NCBI GenBank assembly: GCA_004210455.1
Contig: SEFA01000024.1
Coordinates: forward strand, 1 to 64,000
DNA: 64,000 nucleotides
Source of the DNA: Rubrivivax sp.
GTDB lineage: Bacteria; Pseudomonadota; Gammaproteobacteria; Burkholderiales; Burkholderiaceae_C
Reading direction: 5' to 3'
Position numbers and translations under genes: made by a program. The notes below the pieces were generated by a model that was not told where the DNA came from, did no database searches, and saw nothing but the letters and a program-made list of their open reading frames with translations. The first letter of the stretch is position 1, and each line of letters opens with the position of its first letter. Of the stretch, positions 1-8,927 are shown piece by piece.

Positions 1-82
1 ATGCCGCTGCGGGCACTCAGGATCCGGACGAAGATCCGGCGAAGTGAGCGACGCGTCGCAAGGCGCCGGGTCGGCGCTGAGT

Positions 83-508
83 TCACCGCGATTCGCCAGC
101 CTTCTCGACCACCCGGCTGCCCCACTCGCCCAGGGCGCCGATCCCGGCGACGACGGCGCTCGCGAGCCAGACCCAGTAGCCCGCATCGAGGCCGATGACC
201 TTCAAGCGGGCGGCCGCCAGGCTGTTCCAGGACCAGAGCGCCTCACGCACCTGGAGCGCTCCGAGCATCAACGCCACGGCCGCGCCCAGCACGATCAGCG
301 TGAGCACAGGCCGTCGCAGGGCCAGCAGCGCCCAAGCCGCCCACACCAGCGGATTGGCCAGCCAATGGACCGTGCCGTTGAGGTAGCCCAGACAGAGCAG
401 GAAGAAGCCGCTGTGATGGTCGCCGTTGGCGAAGCGGATCGCTGGCAGCGCGAGAGAGCCCAGATAGAGCAGCACGCTGAAGGTCAGGAAGATGAAGCGG
501 GGCGACAT
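83..508 (-). CDS. small multi-pass membrane protein, unknown function
   Basis: The protein has about 141 residues from the ATG at 508. It is strongly hydrophobic, with about four likely membrane helices (starting near FIFLTFSVLLYLGSLALP, then GFFLLCLGYL, LVWAAWALLAL and VLTLIVLGAAVALMLGAL) and a WVWLASAVVAGIGAL segment near the end. An in-frame upstream start at 562 would add 18 low-complexity residues. No strong Shine-Dalgarno decides between the two. No catalytic motif was seen and I do not recognise the family. The next gene on the same strand begins more than 100 bp upstream, so this is probably its own unit. Bases 1-82 hold nothing I can support. Confidence 0.6.
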   Translation of the reverse strand: MSPRFIFLTFSVLLYLGSLALPAIRFANGDHHSGFFLLCLGYLNGTVHWLANPLVWAAWALLALRRPVLTLIVLGAAVALMLGALQVREALWSWNSLAAARLKVIGLDAGYWVWLASAVVAGIGALGEWGSRVVEKAGESR

Positions 509-615
509 GGACGGGGAGGCCGGAGCGGTTGGTAGCGACGCCGCGCAGTGTGTGCGCCGCAACGCCAGCGACGATAGCCTCGTCTGCTCGGTACCGGCTC
601 CCGCGACCGAGGGGG

Positions 616-1428
616 TCAGGGCGTGACACCGAGCGCCGTCTGGCGCTGCCAGTTGTACGGTGTCGTCGTCGACACCTTCACCATCCCCGAGGCTTCGAGG
701 ATCGGCCGCGAGAAGTCCGTGGAGTCGCTGTGGATCAGCGTCTTCCCCAGCACCAGCGCTTCACGCGCACGCGCTGCGGTCAAAGCCCGGTAGACGCCGC
801 GTCCGCGCCATGCCGGACGCGTGGCACCGCCCCAGATCCCCGCGAAGGCCGTGCCGGCCACCGGCTCCAACCGGCCGGCGGTGATGACCTCGCCGTCGGC
901 TTCCGCGATCCACAGGGACATGCCGTCGTCGCGCGCAAGCCGCTCCAGCAGCGATTGCGTCATCGGATCCGGATCGAGATCGCCGAAGACCTCCGCCTGC
1001 ATCGCGCACATGCGCGCCACCTCCTGCGGCTCGCGGATGGTGCGCATCGTCACGCCCTCCGGAAACGGGACATCGGCGACCAGCAGTTGCGCCTCGCCGA
1101 TCATGATCGACTCCGGCGGATCGGGCTCGAAGCCATGCGCCAGGAGCGCCTCGTGCAGCCCCGGTGCCAGGTCGTGCCCGCGCGACTTCCACTCGACATC
1201 GGTGATGGTCGGATCAGCCTGATAGAGCCGCAAGGCTTCTCCGACGAGCCGATGAATCTCCCCCGCATCAGCACCGCCGAGCTCGCGATACGTCACGAAG
1301 CCACGACCGCGCGCGAAGGTCACCAGCCGCAACGGCCCCAGCCGCGTGACTGCGATGGCGCTCGGCGTCTCAGCATCCGAGCGGAGTTGGGAGTCGTACG
1401 CGGCGAGAAGGTCAGAGACCGTGTGCAT
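616..1428 (-). CDS. GNAT family N-acetyltransferase
   Basis: This 270-residue protein has a C-terminal GNAT fold at about residues 125-265. The acetyl-CoA loop is visible as RPAWRGRGVYRALTAARAREAL, a variant of the RxxGxG/A motif, preceded by AGRLEPVAGTAFAGIWGGAT (strand beta4). The N-terminal half is divergent and may be a degenerate second GNAT-like domain. Substrate is unknown. The start lies 4 bp after the stop of the small gene at 1433-1714, so the two are probably co-transcribed, with this gene second. Acetyltransferase assignment rests on the loop motif and overall layout. Confidence 0.8.
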   Translation of the reverse strand: MHTVSDLLAAYDSQLRSDAETPSAIAVTRLGPLRLVTFARGRGFVTYRELGGADAGEIHRLVGEALRLYQADPTITDVEWKSRGHDLAPGLHEALLAHGFEPDPPESIMIGEAQLLVADVPFPEGVTMRTIREPQEVARMCAMQAEVFGDLDPDPMTQSLLERLARDDGMSLWIAEADGEVITAGRLEPVAGTAFAGIWGGATRPAWRGRGVYRALTAARAREALVLGKTLIHSDSTDFSRPILEASGMVKVSTTTPYNWQRQTALGVTP

Positions 1429-1432
1429 GGCG

Positions 1433-1714
1433 TCACTCCCTCAACTTCGTCGGCCATCCTGCCGGAATGAGTCGCCCCTCGAATCGCACATGCCACCGCG
1501 GATCGATGGCCTTGTGCGCGTGGATCTGCAGCCCGTCATCGACCATATCGATCGTCAAGGGCAACAGATCTGGATCGGCGACGGCAAGCAATTCGACCGC
1601 ATCGCCCGGCGAAAGGTGGACCTCTTCGGCGAGCATCTCGAGATAGAGCACCATGGGGCGATCCGTGTCATTCCTGAAGAACCCGACGGATATCAGGTCA
1701 TCGTCGCGTGCCAT
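1433..1714 (-). CDS. small hypothetical protein, about 93 aa
   Basis: I chose the start at 1714 (MARDDDLISVGFFRND) because GGGGAG lies 6 bp upstream; an open frame continues to 1816 but reads as low-quality sequence. The protein is acidic and soluble, with a short beta-rich look (VLYLEMLAEEVHLSPGDAVELLAV) and a C-terminal RWHVRFEGRLIPAGWP. No membrane segment or signal peptide was seen. It ends 4 bp before the acetyltransferase gene, so the two look like one transcription unit. I do not recognise the family. Confidence 0.55.
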   Translation of the reverse strand: MARDDDLISVGFFRNDTDRPMVLYLEMLAEEVHLSPGDAVELLAVADPDLLPLTIDMVDDGLQIHAHKAIDPRWHVRFEGRLIPAGWPTKLRE

Positions 1715-2024
1715 GTGATGCTCCCCGCCCTGTGCTCGAAACCATGACGACGACCGATGACTCCGTCTGGCTGGTTGGCAGTCTATCGCTCGACTCCAGC
1801 GTCCTGACGGTGCCAATCCGTTCAGTCACGCCCCGTTGAGCGTTGCGCGCGGTCAGCGCTGCTACCATTGCCAACACCAAAGACAGTTCGAGAGCGCGTG
1901 CGTAAACGGACCAGCTGCCTGGCGCGATCCAGGTCTTGCACACCAGCAAGGGCAACAGAGACTCGCAAGGTGACCAGCAATGGTCGCCAAGGAAAGGGCC
2001 TACGGGCCCACTTTTTTTGGTCGC
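1715..2024. other. gene-free stretch of about 310 bp
   Basis: No convincing coding frame on either strand. A short stem (GGGCC 1996-2000 with GGCCC 2005-2009) is followed on the plus strand by seven T (2012-2018), which looks like a weak terminator, but no plus-strand gene ends just before it. The remainder presumably holds the promoter of the small gene that starts at 1714. Confidence 0.35.
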
Positions 2025-2384
2025 TCACTTCCGCGACCGCATCAGCCCGAGCACGCAGAACCCCAGGCCCACGATGCCGGCCGGCAGCGCATACACCAGC
2101 AAGGCTTCCCACCCATGCCCGTTGCGCAGCCCCAGTCCCACCAACCCGACGATGAGCGCCCCGACGCTGCCGATCAGCAGGACGATCAGCGCCATGCCGC
2201 GCGCCGCGCTGCCCAGCGGGCCCTCGAACTCCTCGCCGTCGTCCTCGGCGATGGTCATCCAGATGACGGGCGACAGGATCACCAGGAAGGCCCAGTTCGG
2301 CACCACGTTGCCGTGCTTGCCGCTCCAGTGCATCACGCCCAGCGCCACCGCCCCCAGGATCAGCGTCCAGATCACGCGCTTCAT
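2025..2384 (-). CDS. small membrane protein, about 119 aa
   Basis: The start at 2384 (MKRVIWTLILGAVALGVMHW) has GAGGGAAGAA just upstream; the open frame extends to 2522 but that part is arginine-rich and unlikely to be translated. Four hydrophobic helices are visible: residues about 3-20, 29-45, 62-85 and 96-113. A short acidic loop, AEDDGEEFEGPLG, lies between helices two and three. No enzymatic motif was seen and I do not recognise the family. It is divergent from the phospholipase C gene, sharing a 264-bp intergenic region. Confidence 0.6.
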   Translation of the reverse strand: MKRVIWTLILGAVALGVMHWSGKHGNVVPNWAFLVILSPVIWMTIAEDDGEEFEGPLGSAARGMALIVLLIGSVGALIVGLVGLGLRNGHGWEALLVYALPAGIVGLGFCVLGLMRSRK

Positions 2385-2648
2385 TTCTTCCCTCGTTGAA
2401 AAGCAACGACGCGCAGTGTGGGCGGGACTGCCGTCGCCACCCGCGCCGCGATCGCGCGGTATCGATCGGCGAGACCCACCGGGCCGTTCCGCGACACCGC
2501 GGCGGGTCTGACCGGGCGACACGAACTACGCCCCTCCGCTGCTCGCACCGATTGTGGCGCCCACGCCGGGCGCTACGTCGTTCCTTCACGCTGCTGACTT
2601 CCTCCGCGAAAAAAATCACGCGCTTCACGACCTCCCAGGTGAAGCTTT

Positions 2649-5270
2649 ATGAGCACGACATCCCGCCGGTCCTTCCTGACGGCCGCGGTCGCCGGCATGG
2701 CCAGCAGCCATTCGTTCGCGCAGACCCTCCGACAGGCGCTCGCCACACCCGCCAACAACGCCACCGGCACCCTCGCCGACATCGAGCACGTGGTCATCCT
2801 GATGCAGGAAAACCGCTCCTTCGACCACTACTTCGGCACGCTCGCCGGCGTGCGCGGCTACAGCGATCCGCGCCCCATCGCCCTGCCCTCCGGCCAGCCC
2901 GTCTGGATGCAGCCCGGCACCGCCGTCGGCTCCCAGGTGCTCCCGTACCACTTCGACATCCGCAACACCAACGCGCTGCGCGTCGGCCTGGACCACAGCT
3001 GGAAAGGCACCGAGGCGACCTGGAAAGACTGGAACGTCTGGGTGCCCAAGAAGTCGTCCCGCACCATGGGCTACTTCGACCGCAGCGACCTGCCCTTCTA
3101 TTACGCCCTCGCCGACGCGTTCACCGTCTGCGACGCCTACCACTGCTCCATCTTCGGACCGACCGATCCCAACCGCTTCTACGCCCTCACCGGCCACAGC
3201 AACGCGGTCGTGACCGGCATCGCCGATTCCAGGCTCTACAACGTCACCAACAGCACCTACAACGGCGACATCGCGAACGACAACCCCGCCGCCAAGGGCA
3301 ACGAGTGGCTGACCTACGCCGAGACCCTGGAAACCGCCGGCGTGAGCTGGAAGGTCTATCAGGAGTGGGACAACTACGGCGACAACTACCTCCAGTACTT
3401 CAAGAACTTCCGCACCGATGCCAACGGGCAGAAGCTGACCAGCGCCTCGCCGCTGTACCGCAAGGGCCGCGCGCTGGCCGCCGGCTCGACGCAGGCCAAC
3501 GCAGCGGGCACGACCGGCCAGTGGCTGATCGACCAGTTCGCCGCCGACGTCCGCAGCGGCAACCTGCCGCGCGTGTCCTACATCTGCGCGCCGACCGAGT
3601 ACTGCGAGCACCCCGACGACACGCCCAACGCCGGTGAGAACTTCACCGCGCGCCTGCTGCAGGCGCTGGTGCAGGCGCCCGAGGTCTGGTCCAAGACCGC
3701 GCTGATCCTGACCTACGACGAGAACGACGGCTTCTTCGACCACATGCCGTCGGTGATGGCGCCGCTGAACAGCGACCGCGGCCGCACGACGATGACCAAC
3801 GCCACGCAAGGCGAGATCGCCAACAGCCAGCCGATCGGCCTCGGCCCGCGCGTGCCGACGATGGTCATCTCGCCGTGGAGCAAGGGCGGCCGCGTCTGCT
3901 CGCAGCTGTTCGACCACACCTCGCTGATCCGCTTCACCGAGGAATGGCTGGTGGCGCTCGGCCATCCGCGCAGCAGCGTGCAGTGCAACGGCATCTCGCC
4001 GTGGCGCCGCGCGGTCTGCGGCGACATGACCAGCGCCTTCGACTTCAAGTCCGGCGGCGCCGAGTTCCCGTCCTCGGTGCCGGCGAACGCCGTGTACTTC
4101 AAGGGCTGGGGCACGAAGGACGCCCTGCCGCCGGCCAACCAGAGCCTGCCGCGCCAGGAGAAGGCCACCAGCGGCATCCCGCGCCGCGCGGTGCCGCTGC
4201 CCTACCGCTCGACCGTCGACGGCATCGCCGCCACCAACGCGCGGCAGTTCGCGCTGAGCTTCGCCAACGAGGGCAGCGTCACGGCGGCCTTCATCGTCTA
4301 CTCGACGCTGCGCACCGACGGCCCGTGGCACTACACCGTCGAGCCGGGCAAGCGCATCGACCAGGAAGTCTGGAACTGGAGCAGCGCACCGCTGCAGCTC
4401 GCCGTGCACGGCGACAACGGCTTCCTGCGCGAGTTCCGCATGAGCTTCGATGGCATCGGTCGTCTGGCCGCGACCAGCCTGAAGGAACAGCCCGCGAGCG
4501 CGAGCATCACGCTGACACTGCGCAACGCGAGCACGCAGACGATGCGTTTCCGCGTCGTCGACAACGCCTACGGCGACAAGACCGTCGTGACGGTCGACGT
4601 GCCGGCGGGCTCGAGCCGGGATCACGTCCGCGCGGTCACGGCCAGCTACGGCTGGTACGACCTGCTCGTCACCGTCGACGGCGACAACGCCTTCCAGCGC
4701 CGCCTGGCCGGCCACGTCGAAGGCGCGGGCCTCGATTACACCGACCCGGTGCTGAACGGCCTCGCCCAGGTCACGTGGAATGCGCCGCCGGTGCTGCCGC
4801 CCAGCACGCCGACGGTCACGTTCAAGGCCGACGTCGACCGCGTGCGGATCGGCGGCAACGTGTCGCTGGCCTGGACCGGCCTGCCGTCGAGCACGACGAA
4901 CTGGATCGGCCTCTATCGCGTCGGCATGACGCCCGGCGGCCCGGGTTCGCTGAAGTGGAACTACGTGGCGAGCCCGTCGGGATCGCAGGTGTTCGCGCTC
5001 GCGGGTCAACCGGAAGGCGACTACTTCCTCGGCCTGTTCCTCAACGACGGCTACGGCGAAGCCGCGGCGCGCCTGCCGGTCCGTATCCGCAAGAACGGCG
5101 ACGTGAACGCCGACGGCGCCGTCACCGCCGCCGACCGCGACACGCTGCGCAACGCCATCGGCAGCTGCGCCGGCGACGCGCGCTTCGAGCCCCTCGCCGA
5201 CATGGACGGCGACAAGTGCATCACGCAAGCGGACTACCGCGTCTGGTACCAGCTCTTCAGCACCCTGTGA
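2649..5270 (+). CDS. Tat-exported phosphocholine-type phospholipase C with C-terminal dockerin-like domain
   Basis: This 873-residue protein starts with a Tat signal (SRRSFLTAAVAGMASS). The acid phosphatase/phospholipase C catalytic domain follows, with IEHVVILMQENRSFDHYFG near residue 45 and TYDENDGFFDHMP near residue 360. The family hydrolyses phosphatidylcholine or sphingomyelin and is usually about 690-730 residues long. Here an extra beta-sandwich region (about residues 715-815, containing WIGLYRVGMTPGG and GDYFLGLFLNDGY) is followed at 817-873 by a dockerin type I-like module. That module has two calcium loops, DVNADGAVTAAD and DMDGDKCITQAD. AGGTGAAGC precedes the ATG. The next gene starts 8 bp after the stop and encodes a cohesin-like PEP-CTERM protein, which suggests that the enzyme is held at the surface. 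Dockerin assignment is by motif only. Confidence 0.9.
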   Translation: MSTTSRRSFLTAAVAGMASSHSFAQTLRQALATPANNATGTLADIEHVVILMQENRSFDHYFGTLAGVRGYSDPRPIALPSGQPVWMQPGTAVGSQVLPYHFDIRNTNALRVGLDHSWKGTEATWKDWNVWVPKKSSRTMGYFDRSDLPFYYALADAFTVCDAYHCSIFGPTDPNRFYALTGHSNAVVTGIADSRLYNVTNSTYNGDIANDNPAAKGNEWLTYAETLETAGVSWKVYQEWDNYGDNYLQYFKNFRTDANGQKLTSASPLYRKGRALAAGSTQANAAGTTGQWLIDQFAADVRSGNLPRVSYICAPTEYCEHPDDTPNAGENFTARLLQALVQAPEVWSKTALILTYDENDGFFDHMPSVMAPLNSDRGRTTMTNATQGEIANSQPIGLGPRVPTMVISPWSKGGRVCSQLFDHTSLIRFTEEWLVALGHPRSSVQCNGISPWRRAVCGDMTSAFDFKSGGAEFPSSVPANAVYFKGWGTKDALPPANQSLPRQEKATSGIPRRAVPLPYRSTVDGIAATNARQFALSFANEGSVTAAFIVYSTLRTDGPWHYTVEPGKRIDQEVWNWSSAPLQLAVHGDNGFLREFRMSFDGIGRLAATSLKEQPASASITLTLRNASTQTMRFRVVDNAYGDKTVVTVDVPAGSSRDHVRAVTASYGWYDLLVTVDGDNAFQRRLAGHVEGAGLDYTDPVLNGLAQVTWNAPPVLPPSTPTVTFKADVDRVRIGGNVSLAWTGLPSSTTNWIGLYRVGMTPGGPGSLKWNYVASPSGSQVFALAGQPEGDYFLGLFLNDGYGEAAARLPVRIRKNGDVNADGAVTAADRDTLRNAIGSCAGDARFEPLADMDGDKCITQADYRVWYQLFSTL

Positions 5271-5278
5271 GACCCCTC

Positions 5279-5863
5279 ATGACCCCGATCACCCTCAAGC
5301 CCCTGCTCGCCGCCGCCGCGCTGGCGATCGCCTCGCTGGCCGCCCCGGGCGCCCATGCCGCCACCGTCTCGCTCACCGCGGCCGGTCCGGCCAAGGCCGG
5401 CGAAGGCGTGGACCTGCTCATCAGCCTGGTGGATCCCTTCGGCGGCCTGCCCTCCGACGAGGAGCTGCTGTCCTTCGGCTTCCGCCTCAGCTACGACACG
5501 ACGAAACTCTCCTTCGGCAGCTTCACCGCCGCCGCCGGCTGGGACGACGACAGCCCGTGGCTGGGCGCCGGCACCTTCGGCGGATCGAGCTTCCCCGGCG
5601 TGGCCAACGGCGGCCAGACCTCGCTGCTGCTCGGCACGCTGCACTTCGATGCGCTGCAGGGCGGCCTCGCGCAGATCGGCCTGATCACCGATGCCGGCAA
5701 CCTCAACCACGGCTTCAGCTACCTGTGGAGCGATGTGCAGCCGCTCAACGCGTCGCTGAACCTGGCGGTGTCGGCGGTGCCGGAGCCCTCGTCGGTGCTG
5801 CTCGCCGTGCTGGGCCTGGGCGCGCTCGGCCTGACGACGCGTCGTCGCAAGACCTCGCACTGA
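5279..5863 (+). CDS. PEP-CTERM protein with cohesin-like domain
   Basis: The 194-residue protein has a signal peptide (cleavage near APGAHA-ATVS). A beta-sandwich region at about 27-160 resembles cohesin-like domains: strand VDLLISLVDPFGG, then LLSFGFRLSYDTTKLSF, the F-x-L-x-Y-D-x-x-x-L pattern typical of cohesins. The C-terminus is a classic PEP-CTERM signal: VPEPS, a hydrophobic helix, then TRRRK. Proteins with this signal are sorted and cleaved by exosortase, usually towards the cell surface or extracellular matrix. The gene begins 8 bp after the dockerin-bearing phospholipase C, so the two are almost certainly co-transcribed. The cohesin assignment is tentative; a generic carbohydrate-binding or anchor fold is the alternative. 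Confidence 0.85.
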   Translation: MTPITLKPLLAAAALAIASLAAPGAHAATVSLTAAGPAKAGEGVDLLISLVDPFGGLPSDEELLSFGFRLSYDTTKLSFGSFTAAAGWDDDSPWLGAGTFGGSSFPGVANGGQTSLLLGTLHFDALQGGLAQIGLITDAGNLNHGFSYLWSDVQPLNASLNLAVSAVPEPSSVLLAVLGLGALGLTTRRRKTSH

Positions 5864-5875
5864 CCCCACCGACGG

Positions 5876-5908
5876 AAAAAAAGGGAGCCCGTTCTCACGG
5901 GCTCCCTT
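5876..5908 (-). terminator. Rho-independent terminator of the EF-G paralogue
   Basis: A perfect 12-bp stem (5881-5892 with 5897-5908, loop TCTC) is followed on the minus strand by an unbroken T run (5882 down to 5876). It lies between convergent genes. On the plus strand no T run follows, although the hairpin could also slow transcription from the PEP-CTERM gene. Confidence 0.85.
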
Positions 5909-5992
5909 GGGGGCCGCCCTCCTCAGGCGGCTGTCAGACGACGACCAGCCGATGGGCGGACCGGTCGATCTGTCGATCGATCGAACCGTCGA

Positions 5993-8044
5993 TCACTGGA
6001 CCACGGCGTCGCGCACCTTGCGCGGCGCCAGTTCGTGACGCTCGAACTGCATCGAGAACGACGCGCGTCCCGACGAGAGCGCGCGCAGGTTGCCGATGTA
6101 GCCGAACATCTCGCTCAGCGGCACCTGGGCGTCGACGACGATCGCCGTGCCGCGCAGCTCCTGGCCACGGACCAGACCGCGCCGGCGATTCAGGTCGCCG
6201 ATGCAGTCGCCGAGCGATTCGGCCGGCGTGACGACTTCAACGGCCATCACCGGTTCCAGCAATTGCACATCGGCCTTCGCGAAGGCCTCGCGCGTCGCAT
6301 TCGCCGCCGCGAGCTCGAACGCCATCGCCGACGAATCGCGCTCGTGGAAACCGCCGTCCAGCAGCGTGACCTGGAAGTCCACGCACGGGAAGCCCGCGAT
6401 CACGCCGCTGAGCGCCGCGCGCCGGATGCCCGATTCCACCGCGGGAATGAATTCGCGGGGGATCGCGCCGCCGACGACACGGCTCTCGAAACGCACGCCC
6501 TCGCCGCGCGGCAGCGGCTCGAAGCGCAGCACGACCTCGGCGAACTGCCCGGGGCCGCCGCTCTGCTTCTTGTGGACGTGATGCACGTCCACCGCCCGCC
6601 CGAGCGTCTCCCGGTACGCCACCTGCGGTCGGCCGACCTGTACCTCCACGCCGTGACGCGCGCGCAGTTTCTCGATCGAGACCTCCAGCTGCAACTCACC
6701 CATGCCGGAGAGGATCGTCTGCCCGGTCTCCCCGTCGAAGCGCATCCGCAGACTCGGGTCCTCGCGCAGCATGGACTGCAGCGCCTTCGACAGCTGCGCC
6801 ACGTCGTCGCGCGTCTTCGGCTCGATGGCCACGTCGATCACCGGCTCGGGCACGCTGATCTCCTCGAGATGCAACGGACTCGCCGGATCGCACAGCGTGT
6901 GACCGGTCAGCGTCTCCTTCAGGCCGATCACCGCCGCGATGTCGCCGGCGCGCAACTCGTCGCGTTCCACACGGTCTTCCGCGTGGACCTCGTAGAGCCG
7001 CCCGACCCGTTCCATGCGCCCGGTGTTGACGTCGAGCACGGCGTCGCCGCGTCGCAGTCGTCCGCGATAGACGCGCACGAAGACCATCGTCCCATGACCG
7101 TCGGCCGCCACCTTGAACGCGAGCGCGGCGAAGGGACCGTCCGGATCGGACGGCGACTTCTCCGCGACGTCGATGTCGGCGCGACGGATGTCCTCAGGCG
7201 CCGGCAGGTAGTCGACGACCGCGTCCAGCAGCGGCTCCACGCCGCGGTTGCGGAACGCCGAGCCGGCAAGCGCCGGCACGAACGCGCCCGACAGCACGCC
7301 GCGTCGCACGCAGCGGCGTAGCGTCGCGTCGTCGATCGGCTGACCGTCGAGCCAGGCGGCGAGCACGGCGTCGTCCTGCTCGACCACGGTCTCGATCAGG
7401 CGGGCACGATGCGCGCGCGCCTGGTCGAGCATCGCGGCGGGCACGTCCGATTCGACGTACGGCGCCGATGCGTCGTCGCGTTCCCAGACGAGTGCTTTCA
7501 TCGCGATCAGATCGACGACGCCGCGGAAGTCGCCTTCCGCGCCGATTGGCAGCTGCAGCGGCAGCACGGTCGCGCCGAGACGTTCCTCCATCATGGCCAC
7601 GACGCGCAGGAAGTCCGCGCCGACGCGGTCGAGCTTGTTGATGAAGGCGATGCGCGGCACGCCGTATTTGTCCGCGAGGCGCCAGTTGCTCTCGGTCTGC
7701 GGCTCCACGCCGGCGACGCCGTCGAACACCACGACCGCGCCGTCGAGCACGCGCAGCGAGCGGTTGACCTCGATGTTGAAGTCGATGTGCCCGGGCGTGT
7801 CGATCAGGTTGAGCTGCGTGCCCTTCCATTGGACGGACACGGCGGCGCTGTTGATCGTGATGCCGCGGCGGCGTTCCTGCGGATCGAAGTCCATGCGCGT
7901 GGTGCCGTCGTTGACGTCGCCGATGCGATGGCTTTCACCCGTGTAGAACAGGATGCGTTCGGTGGTGGTGGTCTTGCCGGCGTCGACGTGGGCGATGACG
8001 CCGAGGTTGCGCAGGGGCTTGTGGGTCGTTTGGCGCGAGTTCAT
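5993..8044 (-). CDS. fusA: elongation factor G paralogue (translocation GTPase)
   Basis: The 683-residue protein matches EF-G along its whole length. G1 is [19 protein letters not shown], switch II region [11 protein letters not shown]3 DTPGH, G4 NKLDR, then domains II-V including the domain IV segment [14 protein letters not shown]. It catalyses GTP-driven translocation on the ribosome or a related ribosome function. The gene stands alone: no rpsL, rpsG or tuf lies nearby, and the switch region ([14 protein letters not shown]) departs from the usual MDWMEQEQERGITI. It is therefore probably a second copy (fusA2-like), not the str-operon gene. A TetM-type protection protein is less likely because length and domain IV fit EF-G better. 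The leader forms a stem over the ribosome binding site, and a strong terminator follows. Confidence 0.9.
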   Translation of the reverse strand: MNSRQTTHKPLRNLGVIAHVDAGKTTTTERILFYTGESHRIGDVNDGTTRMDFDPQERRRGITINSAAVSVQWKGTQLNLIDTPGHIDFNIEVNRSLRVLDGAVVVFDGVAGVEPQTESNWRLADKYGVPRIAFINKLDRVGADFLRVVAMMEERLGATVLPLQLPIGAEGDFRGVVDLIAMKALVWERDDASAPYVESDVPAAMLDQARAHRARLIETVVEQDDAVLAAWLDGQPIDDATLRRCVRRGVLSGAFVPALAGSAFRNRGVEPLLDAVVDYLPAPEDIRRADIDVAEKSPSDPDGPFAALAFKVAADGHGTMVFVRVYRGRLRRGDAVLDVNTGRMERVGRLYEVHAEDRVERDELRAGDIAAVIGLKETLTGHTLCDPASPLHLEEISVPEPVIDVAIEPKTRDDVAQLSKALQSMLREDPSLRMRFDGETGQTILSGMGELQLEVSIEKLRARHGVEVQVGRPQVAYRETLGRAVDVHHVHKKQSGGPGQFAEVVLRFEPLPRGEGVRFESRVVGGAIPREFIPAVESGIRRAALSGVIAGFPCVDFQVTLLDGGFHERDSSAMAFELAAANATREAFAKADVQLLEPVMAVEVVTPAESLGDCIGDLNRRRGLVRGQELRGTAIVVDAQVPLSEMFGYIGNLRALSSGRASFSMQFERHELAPRKVRDAVVQ

Positions 8045-8100
8045 GGTGAATCCTTCTTTCGGAATCTGAGGGCAAGACGCTGCCCTCAGGCGGATTCACC
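8045..8100 (-). promoter_or_regulatory. 5' leader stem that pairs with the EF-G paralogue ribosome binding site
   Basis: Read on the minus strand, GGTGAATCC (8100-8092) is exactly complementary to GGATTCACC (8053-8045), which lies directly before the ATG and includes the GGA of the Shine-Dalgarno AAGGA. Between them sits a second perfect 9-bp hairpin, CTGAGGGCA/TGCCCTCAG (8089-8081 with 8074-8066). Together they can form a two-storey stem hiding the initiation site, as in RNA thermometers or autoregulated leaders. Function is inferred from pairing only. Confidence 0.6.
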
Positions 8101-8646
8101 TGATGCGGGCTAGCGTCGAGAGGGATGCGGCGGAATGCCGGATCGAGAGCCGGAGCGCGGGCGCGCGCGGACGCAAGTCCGGCGGACGGGAATCGTCGCG
8201 ATCAGCTTGTCGTAGGTGCGGGTACGCATGGTTGAACTCGAAAACGAGAGGTGAGAACGGGAAGCGGAAAACAGAAAACCCCGGAGGGCGCTGGGCCTGC
8301 CGGGGTTCTGTGGAAGACCGGAAGGCGCGCACGCCTTCCGAATGCGATCGGAGGGCGCGTCAGGTGGCGAAAGTCGCCTTGATCACTTGGGAGGTCTTCA
8401 TGATGGACGTGATTCTGAGCGAAGCCGCGCGGTCGCGCAATGGGTCGTCGCGATGACCGCACTCGATTCGGGGGCAGGTGTTGCTCCGACTGGACAGTCG
8501 TGAGCCGCCGCCACTCATTGCTGTCAATGCCCCCTACTCGTTCGCGCCGGATCGCGACGACAAGCCCCAGAACCGGTCAGTGCCAAGTCTGGCCTGCGAG
8601 CGTAGATTGCCCTCTCCGCAATGACTCGCAGAAAGTGAGGTGATGA
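8101..8646. other. gene-free stretch upstream of the EF-G paralogue
   Basis: No convincing coding frame. It contains two hairpins. One pairs AACCCCG near 8279 with CGGGGTT near 8301; the other is GGAAGGCG/CGCCTTCC near 8320-8339. There is also a small stem, GGCGA/TCGCC, near 8366. It probably holds the promoter and extra leader of the EF-G paralogue and, at its right end, the promoter of the small plus-strand gene. GAGGTGAT at 8637-8644 is the ribosome binding site of that gene. Confidence 0.4.
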
Positions 8647-8910
8647 ATGGAAATCGCGATCTTCCGGGCGCTGAAAGGCGCCGGTGTTTCTGAAGCCGAC
8701 GCACGATCCGCCGCAGAGGCGATTCAACACGGCGTGCGAACAGAGGTTCGGGACTCAACGAGGGACATGGCCACCAAGGCCGATCTGGCGGACTTGCGGG
8801 GCGACCTAGTCCACCGGATGTCCGACCTCCAGCGCTTCGTCGTGGCATCCGTCTTTGGAAGCAGCGGAATGCTGGCCGTGATGATCACGGTGTTCAACTA
8901 CCTGCGCTGA
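8647..8910 (+). CDS. small coiled-coil membrane-anchored protein (DUF1640/CCDC90-like)
   Basis: The 87-residue protein begins with an amphipathic helix (MEIAIFRALKGAGVSEADARSAAEAI). A heptad-like stretch MATKADLADLRGDLVHRMSDLQRF follows, then a single C-terminal membrane helix (VVASVFGSSGMLAVMITVF). The KADLADLRGDL pattern is typical of bacterial DUF1640-like proteins that often occur in several small copies. GAGGTGAT lies just upstream of the ATG. Function is unknown. A hairpin terminator follows directly. Confidence 0.75.
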   Translation: MEIAIFRALKGAGVSEADARSAAEAIQHGVRTEVRDSTRDMATKADLADLRGDLVHRMSDLQRFVVASVFGSSGMLAVMITVFNYLR

Positions 8911-8927
8911 CATGTCGACGCGAAGAA

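Noticed and set aside
1996..2018. Plus-strand terminator
   Set aside because: The stem is only 5 bp and no plus-strand gene ends before it.
2625..5228. 867-codon minus-strand frame opposite the phospholipase C
   Set aside because: Shadow of the plus-strand gene; no protein-like motifs.
5993..8044. Tetracycline-resistance ribosomal protection protein
   Set aside because: Length, domain IV and overall sequence follow EF-G; TetM-type proteins are shorter and differ in the GTPase region.
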